Source: Mesorhizobium sp. M9A.F.Ca.ET.002.03.1.2 (GTDB lineage Bacteria > Pseudomonadota > Alphaproteobacteria > Rhizobiales > Rhizobiaceae). From it: a stretch of DNA of 64,000 nt. The position numbers and the translations under genes were made by a program. Position 1 is the first letter of the stretch, and every line of letters starts with the position of its first letter. This document shows, piece by piece, positions 26,227 to 34,137 of the stretch. Under the pieces are notes generated by a model, which was not told where the DNA came from, did no database searches, and saw only the letters and a list, made by a program, of their open reading frames with translations. The stretch is taken from assembly GCF_003952365.1 (NCBI RefSeq), contig NZ_CP034443.1:3279001-3343000 (forward strand), read 5' to 3'.

Positions 26227-27549
26227 TCAGGCAGCGTTCGTAACGAACCGTCCATCCGACTGGTCGAGACGACGGCGGATCTGGGTTATCACCATCGAAT
26301 CGTCGGGTACACAATTTTCATAGGTGAGGAAATCGCCTGATTTGATCGGCTTGACCACCTTGGCGCGTTCGGCGAGGCCGAGCGGCAGGGCGCCGCGGGC
26401 GCGCGCGTCCTCCCAGGTCATGGCAAAGCCGCGATAGTCGTTCTCGCCGATCATGCCGAGCGACTGGCCCAGGCCAAGGTCGCTCTTGGCAACCGCCACG
26501 GCTTCCGCCACTGGATGGTCGAGCGGCTCCATGTCGGCGCGCTTGTAGACCACGGCGCGCGCCGCCGACAGCGGCACTTCGAGGCTGGTCAAATGATAGG
26601 GGCGGAAGATCGTGAAATAGGGGCCTTTGCCGACCTTGAGGTCGACCATGCGCTCCAGAACGCGCGGATGGCGGGTCTCGATGATGCAGAACACGCCGGG
26701 CGCCACGCCCTTGCCGATGGAATAGTCGACCACGCCCTTGCGATGCAGCACGCCGCCATCCTCGCGCGGGCAGAGCACGCTGGCGAGTTCCTCCAGCGTC
26801 GCGGTCGGGCCGTGCATGCCCGGCACGTCGGGCACCAGGCCGGTGGCGTTGGCGATCGCCACCATCTCGATCGCCGTCTTCGAACCGTCGACGAATTCGA
26901 CCAGCATGCGCGCATTCATGTTGCGCTCGGCCGCCTCCTTCTCGTAGTCGGCGGGCATGGCGTCGATCTTCAGCGGATTGTTCTTGCCCTTGCCGGCGGC
27001 GATGATGTTGAAGCCGAGGCTCCTGGCAAAACCGATGATCTCCAGCGTGCAGGCGGGCTCGTCGCCGGCGGCACCCGTATAGACGACGCCGGCCTTGCGC
27101 GCTTCCTCCTTGAGGAAGCGGCCGATCGTGATATCGGCCTCGACGTTGAGCATGACGATATGCTTGCCGTTCTTCATCACTTCGAGCGCGAACAGCGTGC
27201 CGATGTTGGGATTGCCTGTCGCGTCGATGATGACGTCGATGCGGCCGGCCGCCGCCAGCGCATGCAGGTCTTCGGTCACCGCGATCTTGCCGGCCTCGAT
27301 GGCGCGGTCGATGGCCGCCGCATTGCCGGCCTGCACGATGTCCGAGCGGTCGTGGCCGGCGAGCAGCGCCGCGTCGATCGCCGCCTGCGGCCTGACCTCG
27401 GAAATGGCGCCGATCCGCATGCCCGGCATCAGCGCGACCTGGACGACGATGTCGGTGCCCATCTGCCCGGCGCCGGCAAGCCCGATGGTGATCGGCCCCT
27501 GCTTTTCAGCGCGTTGCAAAAGTTCCGCTGCAAATTGCGGATGGGCCAT
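26227..27549 (-). CDS. NAD(P)-dependent oxidoreductase with C-terminal SAF domain (homoserine-dehydrogenase-like)
   Basis: 440 residues. The N-terminal Rossmann motif is IGLAGAGQMGTDI near residues 22-34, followed by DVIIDATGNPNIG, which is shared with homoserine dehydrogenase. The rest differs from Hom: NIIAAGKGKNNPL in the middle and a C-terminal SAF-like region with PLGLAERAKVVKPIKSGDFL. I match it to the COG4091 type, whose chemistry I cannot state. It starts a two-gene unit with the FGGY kinase. The pairing suggests oxidation or isomerisation of a polyol-derived acid or ketose before or after phosphorylation. No threonine-synthesis gene is near, which argues against a homoserine role. 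Confidence 0.75.
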   Translation of the reverse strand: MAHPQFAAELLQRAEKQGPITIGLAGAGQMGTDIVVQVALMPGMRIGAISEVRPQAAIDAALLAGHDRSDIVQAGNAAAIDRAIEAGKIAVTEDLHALAAAGRIDVIIDATGNPNIGTLFALEVMKNGKHIVMLNVEADITIGRFLKEEARKAGVVYTGAAGDEPACTLEIIGFARSLGFNIIAAGKGKNNPLKIDAMPADYEKEAAERNMNARMLVEFVDGSKTAIEMVAIANATGLVPDVPGMHGPTATLEELASVLCPREDGGVLHRKGVVDYSIGKGVAPGVFCIIETRHPRVLERMVDLKVGKGPYFTIFRPYHLTSLEVPLSAARAVVYKRADMEPLDHPVAEAVAVAKSDLGLGQSLGMIGENDYRGFAMTWEDARARGALPLGLAERAKVVKPIKSGDFLTYENCVPDDSMVITQIRRRLDQSDGRFVTNAA

Positions 27550-27595
27550 GTCGCTTCCTCCAGTTCCTGACGCGCCGCAGCGTCGAAGCCATCAC

Positions 27596-27605
27596 TTTGA
27601 ACATT
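27596..27605. promoter_or_regulatory. TTTGAACATT box upstream of the oxidoreductase-kinase unit
   Basis: The box lies 47 bases upstream of the oxidoreductase start, in the 348-base gap 27550-27897. The same TGAACA core occurs in the two SorC-linked intergenic regions near 23395 and 63124. An A/T-rich near-palindrome follows at 27618-27632. The rest of the gap shows no gene. Confidence 0.35.
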
Positions 27606-27897
27606 CCTATTTCCAAATGAAAAATATTTCAACCCGACATTCGGCAGCCGCCTTCCCAAAATTGTGTTCTCGATTTTGTGCGGCCCTGGCATGCGGCTTG
27701 GCCGCGCAGCCTGCCAGGGAGCGGAGGGAAGGCGGTGATGTTTGGGATGCAGAGGGCGACGACCGAGGCATCGCTTCTCACGGGCGGGCAAGTATGGCGA
27801 TCACTGTTTCATGGCCGCTCAGGTGCCCGTGCGCCTGTCGCTAACGACGAGGCCGCGCGGCCGCCAGCCGTCATGCTGGCCAGCGCAAGACGGCATC

Positions 27898-29004
27898 TCA
27901 GCCGCCGACCTCGAAGAAGGGAGCGCCGAGCAGGACGGGAACGACGTCGATGCCGAGGCCCGGTCCGTCCGGAATGCCCATGCGGCTGCCCGAGACCGGC
28001 GGCATGTTCGATGCGGTACGCACCGTCACCCATTCATGGAAGGCGATGGCGTGCAGCCGCCGCTCCTGCGGCGTCGACAGCGACAGATGCGCCATGGCCG
28101 ATGTGTCGATCTCGGCGCCGCCAGTGTCCTCGACGGTGATCATGAAGCCAAGATCGACGGCAAGGTCGCGGACCTGGCGCGTCTTGGTCACGCCGCCGAG
28201 CCGCGAGATCTTCAGCGTCAGCCCGTCGGCCGCGCCCTTGCGGTGGATGTCGAGCATATCGTCCAGCGAGGCGACGGACTCGTCGAGCACCATCGGCTTG
28301 TCGAGCGAGCGGCGCACCGACAGGCATTCGTCGATCGTGGTGCAGGGCTGCTCGAACGTGTAGTCGATGGCGCGCGTCGCGTCAGTGAACTGGCGCGCCT
28401 GATAGGGCGTCCAGCCGGCATTGGCGTCGCAGAAGATGACGGTGCCCTTCGGCACCGAAGCGGCGACCGCGGTGACGCGCTCGATGTCGTCATGGACATT
28501 GCCGCCGACCTTGACCTGCACCCGATGGAACCCGTCCTTGACGATGCGCTTGGCAAGTGCCGCCATGGCGTCGACCGTGCCATGGGTCACGACCTTATAG
28601 AGCTCCGCCGTCTCGCTCTCGCGTCCGCCGAGCAGCGTCACCAGCGGCACATCGGCGGCGCGCGCCGCGAGATCCCAGCATGCCATGTCCAGCGCCGACT
28701 TGATGTAGGGATGGCCCTTGAAAACCGTGTCCATCAGCCGGCCGATACTGGCCAGCCCGCGCGGCTCGTGGCCGATGAGGTGCGGCGCGATTTCCACGAC
28801 ACCGGCACGAACGCCAGCGGCGAAGGCGGGGGAATAGAAATTGCCGAGCGGCGCCATCTCGCCCCAGCCGGTCAGCCCGCTGTCGGAGGTGATGGCGACG
28901 ATCACCGCGTCGAAGGCGTCGGCGACACGCCCCTTGGACATGCGGTAGGGCCCGTCCACGAAGGGCTGCACGACATGGTAGGCCTTGATGGTTTTGATCT
29001 GCAC
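27898..29004 (-). CDS. Enolase-superfamily enzyme, mandelate-racemase/muconate-lactonizing subgroup
   Basis: 368 residues from a GTG at 29004 (VQIKTIKAYHVVQPF); a TTG at 29046 would add 14 residues. Metal ligands are visible in order: Asp in FCDANAGW, Glu in YTFEQPC and Asp/Glu in MVLDESVAS. Lys residues occur in VQVKVGG (second strand) and LKISRLGGVTKTRQV. Length and motifs are close to cis-3-hydroxy-L-proline dehydratases and hydroxyproline-betaine epimerases, so a modified-proline substrate is a reasonable guess. It is preceded by its GntR-type regulator (60-base gap). A 2-oxoglutarate oxygenase lies further upstream on the same strand. Confidence 0.78.
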   Translation of the reverse strand: MQIKTIKAYHVVQPFVDGPYRMSKGRVADAFDAVIVAITSDSGLTGWGEMAPLGNFYSPAFAAGVRAGVVEIAPHLIGHEPRGLASIGRLMDTVFKGHPYIKSALDMACWDLAARAADVPLVTLLGGRESETAELYKVVTHGTVDAMAALAKRIVKDGFHRVQVKVGGNVHDDIERVTAVAASVPKGTVIFCDANAGWTPYQARQFTDATRAIDYTFEQPCTTIDECLSVRRSLDKPMVLDESVASLDDMLDIHRKGAADGLTLKISRLGGVTKTRQVRDLAVDLGFMITVEDTGGAEIDTSAMAHLSLSTPQERRLHAIAFHEWVTVRTASNMPPVSGSRMGIPDGPGLGIDVVPVLLGAPFFEVGG

Positions 29005-29064
29005 GTTCTTTGTCCGTTGTCTGTGATGTCCCGACGAAGCCGCCAATTGGCGACTTCTGTCGGT

Positions 29065-29802
29065 TCAGCCGCCTTCCGGCCGGTTTCGCGTCAGGCCGGC
29101 ACGATCGGCCTTGGCCCCTTTGGAAGCGCGCTGTTCGAGGCTGCGCGCATAGCCAAGGAGCTCCTCGAAATCGAGATCGATATGCTCGCGGGCGTGGCGC
29201 TGGGCGGCGCGCATGTCGGCGCCTTTCAGCAGCCGCACATAGGTCTCGTGGGCGTCTTCGGACGGTACCGGCTCATCGCGCGCCCGCTGGTGCAGCGCGA
29301 AATACATCTGCAGCCGGCTGGTCAGCCGCTGCCAGGTTTCGAGCAGCACCGAATTGTCGGCCCACTCGTGGATCAGGCCGTGCAATTGCAGCGCCGTTTC
29401 GATCTGCCTTGTGGTGTCGAGGTTCCGCGTCGCCTGCTTCACGGCCTCGTGGCGCCGGTCAAGCTCGTCGAAGAAGTGCTGGTCGCGAAGCGGCCATGTC
29501 CGCTCGATGGCAAACTCGTCCAGCACCTTGTTGAGCGAATAGGCGTCATCGATGTCCTTGGCGGTCACGTCGATGACGAAGGTCCCGGCGTAGGGGATGC
29601 TGGTCAGGATGCCTTCCTGCACCAGCTCGCGCATCGCCTCGCGCAGCGGTGCGCGGCTCACCCGCATCTGCTCGGAAATCCGTAGCTCGTTGAGCTTCTG
29701 GCCGGGTTCCAGCTGGCCGGTCAGGATCGCTCGCCTGAGCAGCGCCACGATCTCGGCGCGCCTTGTCGTATCCGCGATCGGACTGAAATCCAGCTTGCCC
29801 AT
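29065..29802 (-). CDS. GntR-family (FadR subgroup) transcriptional regulator
   Basis: 245 residues. The winged helix is at the N-terminus (LEPGQKLNELRISEQMRVSR, then APLREAMRELVQEGIL), followed by an all-helical FCD ligand domain with LHRR-type contacts such as LIHEWADNS and HETYVRLL. It lies directly upstream of the enolase-superfamily gene on the same strand and is probably autoregulated: a perfect palindrome (29838-29853) sits 36 bases upstream of its start. Confidence 0.88.
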   Translation of the reverse strand: MGKLDFSPIADTTRRAEIVALLRRAILTGQLEPGQKLNELRISEQMRVSRAPLREAMRELVQEGILTSIPYAGTFVIDVTAKDIDDAYSLNKVLDEFAIERTWPLRDQHFFDELDRRHEAVKQATRNLDTTRQIETALQLHGLIHEWADNSVLLETWQRLTSRLQMYFALHQRARDEPVPSEDAHETYVRLLKGADMRAAQRHAREHIDLDFEELLGYARSLEQRASKGAKADRAGLTRNRPEGG

Positions 29803-29837
29803 TCGGCCACTCCAGAAGGAACCGGATCAAGACAAAC

Positions 29838-29853
29838 AGATTGTCGACAATCT
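29838..29853. promoter_or_regulatory. Perfect 16-bp palindrome, likely GntR operator
   Basis: AGATTGTCGACAATCT is fully self-complementary. It contains TTGTCGACAA, close to the T-x-G-T ... A-C-x-A pattern bound by FadR-subgroup GntR proteins, and lies just upstream of a gene for one. Confidence 0.6.
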
Positions 29854-29918
29854 AACAAGGGCTATTTCTGGATTCGGCCGCACTTTTCTCAGATGGCACT
29901 TCGACAGGCGCGGACGAT

Positions 29919-30707
29919 TCAGGCTGCCCGGCCGTAAAAGCCGACCCGCTCCTCGTCGCTGAACGTCACGCCTGATTTCTCGTAGTAGGAAAACACCGCG
30001 ATCATGCGTTCGCGCTCGCCTTCGACAGTGGTGACGCGATGCGCGGTGTTCTTGCCGCGGAAGATGTTGAGCGTGCCCGGCTTCATGCGCAATATCCTTG
30101 CCTCGGGATCGCGCCCTTCGAGCAGCCTGGCGACGCCCTCGTAATTGGGATTGTCGTCCGAGCGGAGATCGGTGCGGTATTCGAGGTCGCCGCCGTGCTG
30201 CGCTGCCTGCAACAAAAGGGTCGTGGTGAATTCCGAGCGATCGAAATGCCAGTTCAGCGCCTCGCCGGCGCGATAGGCCATCACATTGGTGCGCGCCAGC
30301 GGGTCCTGCATGACGTGCAGCCGCGTCTTTCCCATCGCTGCCGCCAGGAAGCGCAGCAGCGGTTCGTACTCATAGATGGCGAGCACGATGCTGCCAGGAA
30401 TCTGGTCGGCGCAGACCGTACGGCTGATGGTCTCGACCTTGCGCAGGGCAGGGTGGTCCGGAGCGAGTTCCGGGATGTCGGGCTTGAAGTAGCTGTTGTG
30501 CATCCGCTTGTGCATGTGCGAGCGTGTCGCCATGACGGGCTGGATTTCCTGCACCGCCCGTTCAGCCACGCCGGGCCGCAAGAAACCTTCGAGATTGAAC
30601 ATGCCATCGGCTTCCAGCGCCGCAATCGAGGTCTCCACGAGGCGCTTCCATTCGGCACTGCCTTCACGGTCGAGCGGGTATCGGTCCAGATCGAGAATGT
30701 CTTTCAT
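29919..30707 (-). CDS. 2-oxoglutarate/Fe(II) oxygenase, BesD/HalD-like fold, predicted hydroxylase
   Basis: 262 residues. The iron-binding triad is His154-Phe-Asp156 (in LNWHFDRSEF) and His223 (in NTAHRV), with an arginine in GERERM shortly after for 2-oxoglutarate. Length and the stretch NVMAYRAGEALNWHFD recall proteins annotated as HalD/BesD-type radical halogenases of free amino acids. Those replace the Asp by Gly to make room for chloride; here Asp156 is present, so hydroxylation is expected. The likely substrate is an amino acid, by analogy only. A LysR regulator is divergent (103-base gap). Confidence 0.7.
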   Translation of the reverse strand: MKDILDLDRYPLDREGSAEWKRLVETSIAALEADGMFNLEGFLRPGVAERAVQEIQPVMATRSHMHKRMHNSYFKPDIPELAPDHPALRKVETISRTVCADQIPGSIVLAIYEYEPLLRFLAAAMGKTRLHVMQDPLARTNVMAYRAGEALNWHFDRSEFTTTLLLQAAQHGGDLEYRTDLRSDDNPNYEGVARLLEGRDPEARILRMKPGTLNIFRGKNTAHRVTTVEGERERMIAVFSYYEKSGVTFSDEERVGFYGRAA

Positions 30708-30810
30708 CGTCTTATGCTCTCAGGTTCGAGCATAGAAGACGGCAAAAAAATCTTTCTCTCAACGCCGAAAATTATTAGTCTTCCGCAGGAAAAACTTATG
30801 GAAGACGCGC

Positions 30811-31713
30811 ATGGAACGGCTCCCTCCGCTGAACGCGATCAAGGCCTTCGAGGTCGCCGCGCGGACTGGCAATTTTACGCTCGCCGCGACCGAACTCGGC
30901 GTTTCGTCAGCGGCGGTCAGCCAGCAGGTCCGCAATCTCGAAACCTGGTTCGGCAAGCAGCTGTTCGTGCGCAGCGGCAACCGCATCGCGCTGACCGATG
31001 CCGGCCACGCAATCTATCCGCAGACGGCGCGTGCCCTGGGCGACATCGCCGCGATCGGTCGGCGCATGCTGGAAGGCGGATTGAGAACGCGTCTCGTCGT
31101 CAGCGTGCCGGTTTCGCTGGCCGAATTGTGGCTGGCGCCCAGGCTGGCCGTGCTTCTCGATGCCTTCCCGCAAATGGCGATCGACGTCCGGGTCGAGGAT
31201 GACCCCGTCGACCTGGTGCGCCAGAACATCGATCTTCGCATCAGCTATGGCGACTATCACTATCCCGGCCAGCGGCTCGTCCATCTCGTCCATGACGACG
31301 TCCTGCCGGTCTGCGCGCCGGACTTCTGGCAGAGATACGGCAACGGGGCGTCCAGCCTGGCGGAGGTGCACGAGAGCCTGTTCATCCACACCAATTGGGG
31401 TCCGAACTATGCCTCGCATCCGACATGGGCGGACTGGTTTTCGGCGTCAGGCGGCAGCCGCTCGCCCGACCCCTCGCATGGGCGGCGCGTCGGGCTGTCC
31501 AGCCTGGCGATCGCCTCGGCCCGGCTGGGCCTCGGGATAGCCCTTGGCCAGAGGATCATGGCCCGCGCCGATCTCGAGGCGGGCCGGCTGATCGCGCTGT
31601 CGGCGGTCTCGGTCCGGCTCGGGCAACCCTATTGCGCGTTCATGCTGCCGGCGAAAGCCGAGCGCGCCGACGTCGCCGGTCTGGTCGAACTCCTCGGCAG
31701 GACGGCGCCCTAG
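30811..31713 (+). CDS. LysR-family transcriptional regulator (GcvA-like)
   Basis: 300 residues. The N-terminus PPLNAIKAFEVAARTGNFTL, with AATELGVSSAAVSQQVRNLE as helix-turn-helix, is the GcvA-type start. The C-terminal domain is the usual periplasmic-binding-like effector fold. It is divergent from the 2-oxoglutarate oxygenase, the probable target. The intergenic 30708-30810 holds GAAGAC (30736) and GTCTTC (30778) elements that may be part of the binding site. A remnant of a second, very similar LysR C-terminus occurs at 32804-32953. Confidence 0.9.
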   Translation: MERLPPLNAIKAFEVAARTGNFTLAATELGVSSAAVSQQVRNLETWFGKQLFVRSGNRIALTDAGHAIYPQTARALGDIAAIGRRMLEGGLRTRLVVSVPVSLAELWLAPRLAVLLDAFPQMAIDVRVEDDPVDLVRQNIDLRISYGDYHYPGQRLVHLVHDDVLPVCAPDFWQRYGNGASSLAEVHESLFIHTNWGPNYASHPTWADWFSASGGSRSPDPSHGRRVGLSSLAIASARLGLGIALGQRIMARADLEAGRLIALSAVSVRLGQPYCAFMLPAKAERADVAGLVELLGRTAP

Positions 31714-31794
31714 GTTCAAAAATCGGACAGATGGCTGCACCAATGGCCGGGAGCATTGCGGACTTTTGCTATGTATCGGTCGCATGGGTTTAAC

Positions 31795-32661
31795 TTACGG
31801 CCGAACAAGGCGGTCAACCCGGGAACGAGACGTTCGTTCAAGGGCCAGGGCTAAAAAACGCCCAACGATGTCGACCAACGTGGCCGGCGCCGACGGACGT
31901 TCGTCGGGGTCGAATGCGACTCCAATGGCGGCACCCAGGCCCACTGCCGTCGTCACAGGCCAAAAGTCAAAGCGCGAGGCCAACGCCGGGTAGACGCCGG
32001 CGGGCGAGACAAGACCGGTGGCCAACGACGATCGCGCCGCCTCGATCTCGGCCTCCTGGGGCTCTATGTCCCCAACTCTCTCGACGGAGACCATCTTGCC
32101 CTCCATAACGAGAATGATGACGACAGGAACTCGGAAGAGTGCTGCAAGAGCTTGGGCAGTGATCGAGACGATCGCTTTCGTACCGCCGGCCGCCACGACG
32201 TCGCGGCTGTAGCCCTGCAGCATCGTCACCTGCCTTCTCAGGAGCGCCGCATCAGTTGCCCTGCGCTGGGAGGTAAAGGCAACGGCGCTCACGATAAGCC
32301 CGATGACAAAAAGCAGTCCGATAGCCCAGACGTTTGCCGGGTCGTCGACGATCAGCGTATGGCGAGGCTCGGTGAGAAAGAAATTGTAGGCGAGAGCGCC
32401 AAGTATCGCCGAAAAGAGGGACGGCCCCAAGCCCAAGCCAACGGCCGCTATGGTCACCGGCACCACAAATATGAGGGAGATGTTCGGGATCGCCACTTGG
32501 CTGTCGACACCGACAGCCACGACCGCCGCGAAGGCGGTCAATGCAAACGCAGCAAGGTAGCGTACTACAGCTGGAGCCTCCAATGGTGCCAGGCCCAAAA
32601 GCGGACCGGCATCCGGCAACAGTGTGGTGTCCCATTGCAACTTCGATTTAACATCGGCCAT
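31795..32661 (-). CDS. Orphan KdpD-like membrane protein (DUF4118 plus GAF-like domain, no kinase)
   Basis: 288 residues from the ATG at 32661, preceded by GGGAG; an ATG at 32691 is the alternative. Residues about 35-125 form four closely packed membrane segments with VAIPNISLIFVVPVTIAAV and ALAYNFFLTEP, the DUF4118 signature of the KdpD sensor. A GAF-like domain follows (TAQALAALFRVPVVIILV). The protein ends before any histidine-kinase domain, and no kinase or response regulator is adjacent, so it cannot signal in the KdpD manner by itself. It sits between an intact LysR gene and a LysR remnant. Confidence 0.78.
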   Translation of the reverse strand: MADVKSKLQWDTTLLPDAGPLLGLAPLEAPAVVRYLAAFALTAFAAVVAVGVDSQVAIPNISLIFVVPVTIAAVGLGLGPSLFSAILGALAYNFFLTEPRHTLIVDDPANVWAIGLLFVIGLIVSAVAFTSQRRATDAALLRRQVTMLQGYSRDVVAAGGTKAIVSITAQALAALFRVPVVIILVMEGKMVSVERVGDIEPQEAEIEAARSSLATGLVSPAGVYPALASRFDFWPVTTAVGLGAAIGVAFDPDERPSAPATLVDIVGRFLALALERTSRSRVDRLVRP

Positions 32662-32803
32662 TGGTGCAACTCCCAGCCTGTTGCGTGCCATCCTACGCGA
32701 CTACTCGCTGGCGCAAGCCGCCGCCGCATGACGCAAATGTGGGGCAGCACGCATAAAAATTCCATTCGTGCGTGAGCCGTAAGAAATAGGAATCTTATAA
32801 CCC

Positions 32804-32953
32804 TGTAGCGCCCTCCGACGTCTTGGCCAGCCCTATTGCGCCTTCATGCTGCCAGTTAGGGCGGAGCGTGCCGACATTGCCGGGCTCGTCGCGCTGCTCA
32901 GCAAAACGGCGCCCTTGGCGTGGGAGCCGAGGGCGCCGCAGGACCGGGTCTGA
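32804..32953 (+). pseudogene. 3' remnant of a LysR regulator gene
   Basis: This frame reads LGQPYCAFMLPVRAERADIA and GLVALLSKTAP, nearly the same as the last 31 residues of the intact LysR at 30811-31713 (LGQPYCAFMLPAKAERADVA, GLVELLGRTAP). It then runs on about 14 residues to a TGA at 32951-32953. An in-frame stop at 32798-32800 closes it upstream and nothing else of the gene is left. Hence a second LysR copy once stood here and was deleted, or the insertion of the KdpD-like gene disrupted a duplication. Confidence 0.75.
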
Positions 32954-32962
32954 TGGGGGTTA

Positions 32963-34120
32963 TCAGCTTGCCGGTTTCTCTTGTGGCAGCGGCGAGACCG
33001 GCATTCCCGGGCCGATCTTCTGCAGATTGCCGGTGATCACCTTGTCGCCTTCCGATACGCCGCTCGAGATGGCCACCAGATCGCCATTGGTCGGCCCGAG
33101 CGAAACGATGCGCTGGTCGACGGTGTTGCCTTTTCCGACGACGTAGACGTACTTGCCGAGTTGGCTCGATCCCAACGCCGTCTGCGGCACCATCAGCGCA
33201 TCGGGCTGCTGCTTGATGTGCAGCCTCACGCGAACATATTGGCCCGGCAGCAGCGTGAACTTCGCGTTGCCGATCGTCGCCCGTGCCGTGATGGTCCCGG
33301 TTGAATGATCGACCGTGTTGTCGATGAAGGTGAGCTGACCTCTCTGGCGCGGTTCCGTCTCGCCGGGAAGCAGGACGTCGACATCGATAGGCCCCGTCGC
33401 GCGGGCTTCCTCGATCTGCGCCAGATCCGTTTCGCTCGGATTGAAGGTGACGTAGATCGGGTCGAGCTGCACCAGCGTATTGAGCACCGTGCCGGCGACG
33501 CTGACCAGCGTTCCGACCGAGGCTTGGTTGCGGCCGACGCGCCCGGCGAACGGCGCCTTGATTTCCGAATAGCTCAGATTGAGCTCGGCGGTCCGTACAG
33601 CCGCCTGGTTCACGGCGAGTGAGGCCTGGGCCTCGCGCAAGGTGCTGGTGCGCTGGTCGAACGCATCCTTGGCGATGTATCCGCTCTTGGCGAGCTCGGT
33701 GCCGCGGCCAAGGCTGGAACGCGCATAGTCGAGCGTTGCTTCGTCGCGCTGGACCTGAGCCTTCGCCTGGTCGAGGGCAGCGTGGAAGTCCTCCGGAGCG
33801 ATCTTATAGAGAAGGTCGCCTTTTTGGACATCGCTGCCGTCGGGCGCGACCTGCTCCTGCAGGTAACCCGGTACGCGCGCCTGCAGCGTGATGCTGCGGA
33901 TCGGCTCGGTGCGGGCGGCATAATCGAGATAGATCGGGATCGTCTTCTTGACGACGCTCACCACCGGCACCGGCATGACAAACGCCGCGGGTTCGGGCGT
34001 CGCCGCCCCTGCCGTGCCGGCATTGAGGCCGAAATTGCCCATGTCGAGCAAGTGAACGCTGGCCATCGAGATCGCCCCGACGGCAACAGCCGCTCCCAAC
34101 GCGATTTTCCATTTACGCAT
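32963..34120 (-). CDS. RND efflux periplasmic adaptor (membrane fusion protein)
   Basis: 385 residues from the ATG at 34120. An N-terminal signal or anchor segment (KWKIALGAAVAVGAISMASV) precedes the lipoyl/hairpin core: LQARVPGYLQEQVAPDGSDV, KAQVQRDEATLDYARSS, then the beta-barrel stretch YSEIKAPFAGRVG and the C-terminal GEGDK-like SEGDKVITGNLQKIGPGM. This is the MexE/AcrA family that links an inner-membrane RND pump to an outer-membrane channel. It follows the pump gene by 17 bases, the reverse of the commoner adaptor-first order. No outer-membrane channel gene is nearby. Confidence 0.9.
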   Translation of the reverse strand: MRKWKIALGAAVAVGAISMASVHLLDMGNFGLNAGTAGAATPEPAAFVMPVPVVSVVKKTIPIYLDYAARTEPIRSITLQARVPGYLQEQVAPDGSDVQKGDLLYKIAPEDFHAALDQAKAQVQRDEATLDYARSSLGRGTELAKSGYIAKDAFDQRTSTLREAQASLAVNQAAVRTAELNLSYSEIKAPFAGRVGRNQASVGTLVSVAGTVLNTLVQLDPIYVTFNPSETDLAQIEEARATGPIDVDVLLPGETEPRQRGQLTFIDNTVDHSTGTITARATIGNAKFTLLPGQYVRVRLHIKQQPDALMVPQTALGSSQLGKYVYVVGKGNTVDQRIVSLGPTNGDLVAISSGVSEGDKVITGNLQKIGPGMPVSPLPQEKPAS

Positions 34121-34137
34121 GATCAATTTCTCCAGTC

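Noticed and set aside
26227-27549. Homoserine dehydrogenase of threonine synthesis
   Set aside because: Only the N-terminal part resembles it; the rest is SAF-like, and the gene is paired with a sugar kinase.
29919-30707. Radical halogenase
   Set aside because: Halogenases of this fold have Gly where this protein has Asp156, so chloride could not bind the iron.
31795-32661. Functional KdpD sensor kinase
   Set aside because: The protein ends after the GAF-like region; no histidine-kinase domain and no kdp genes are in view.
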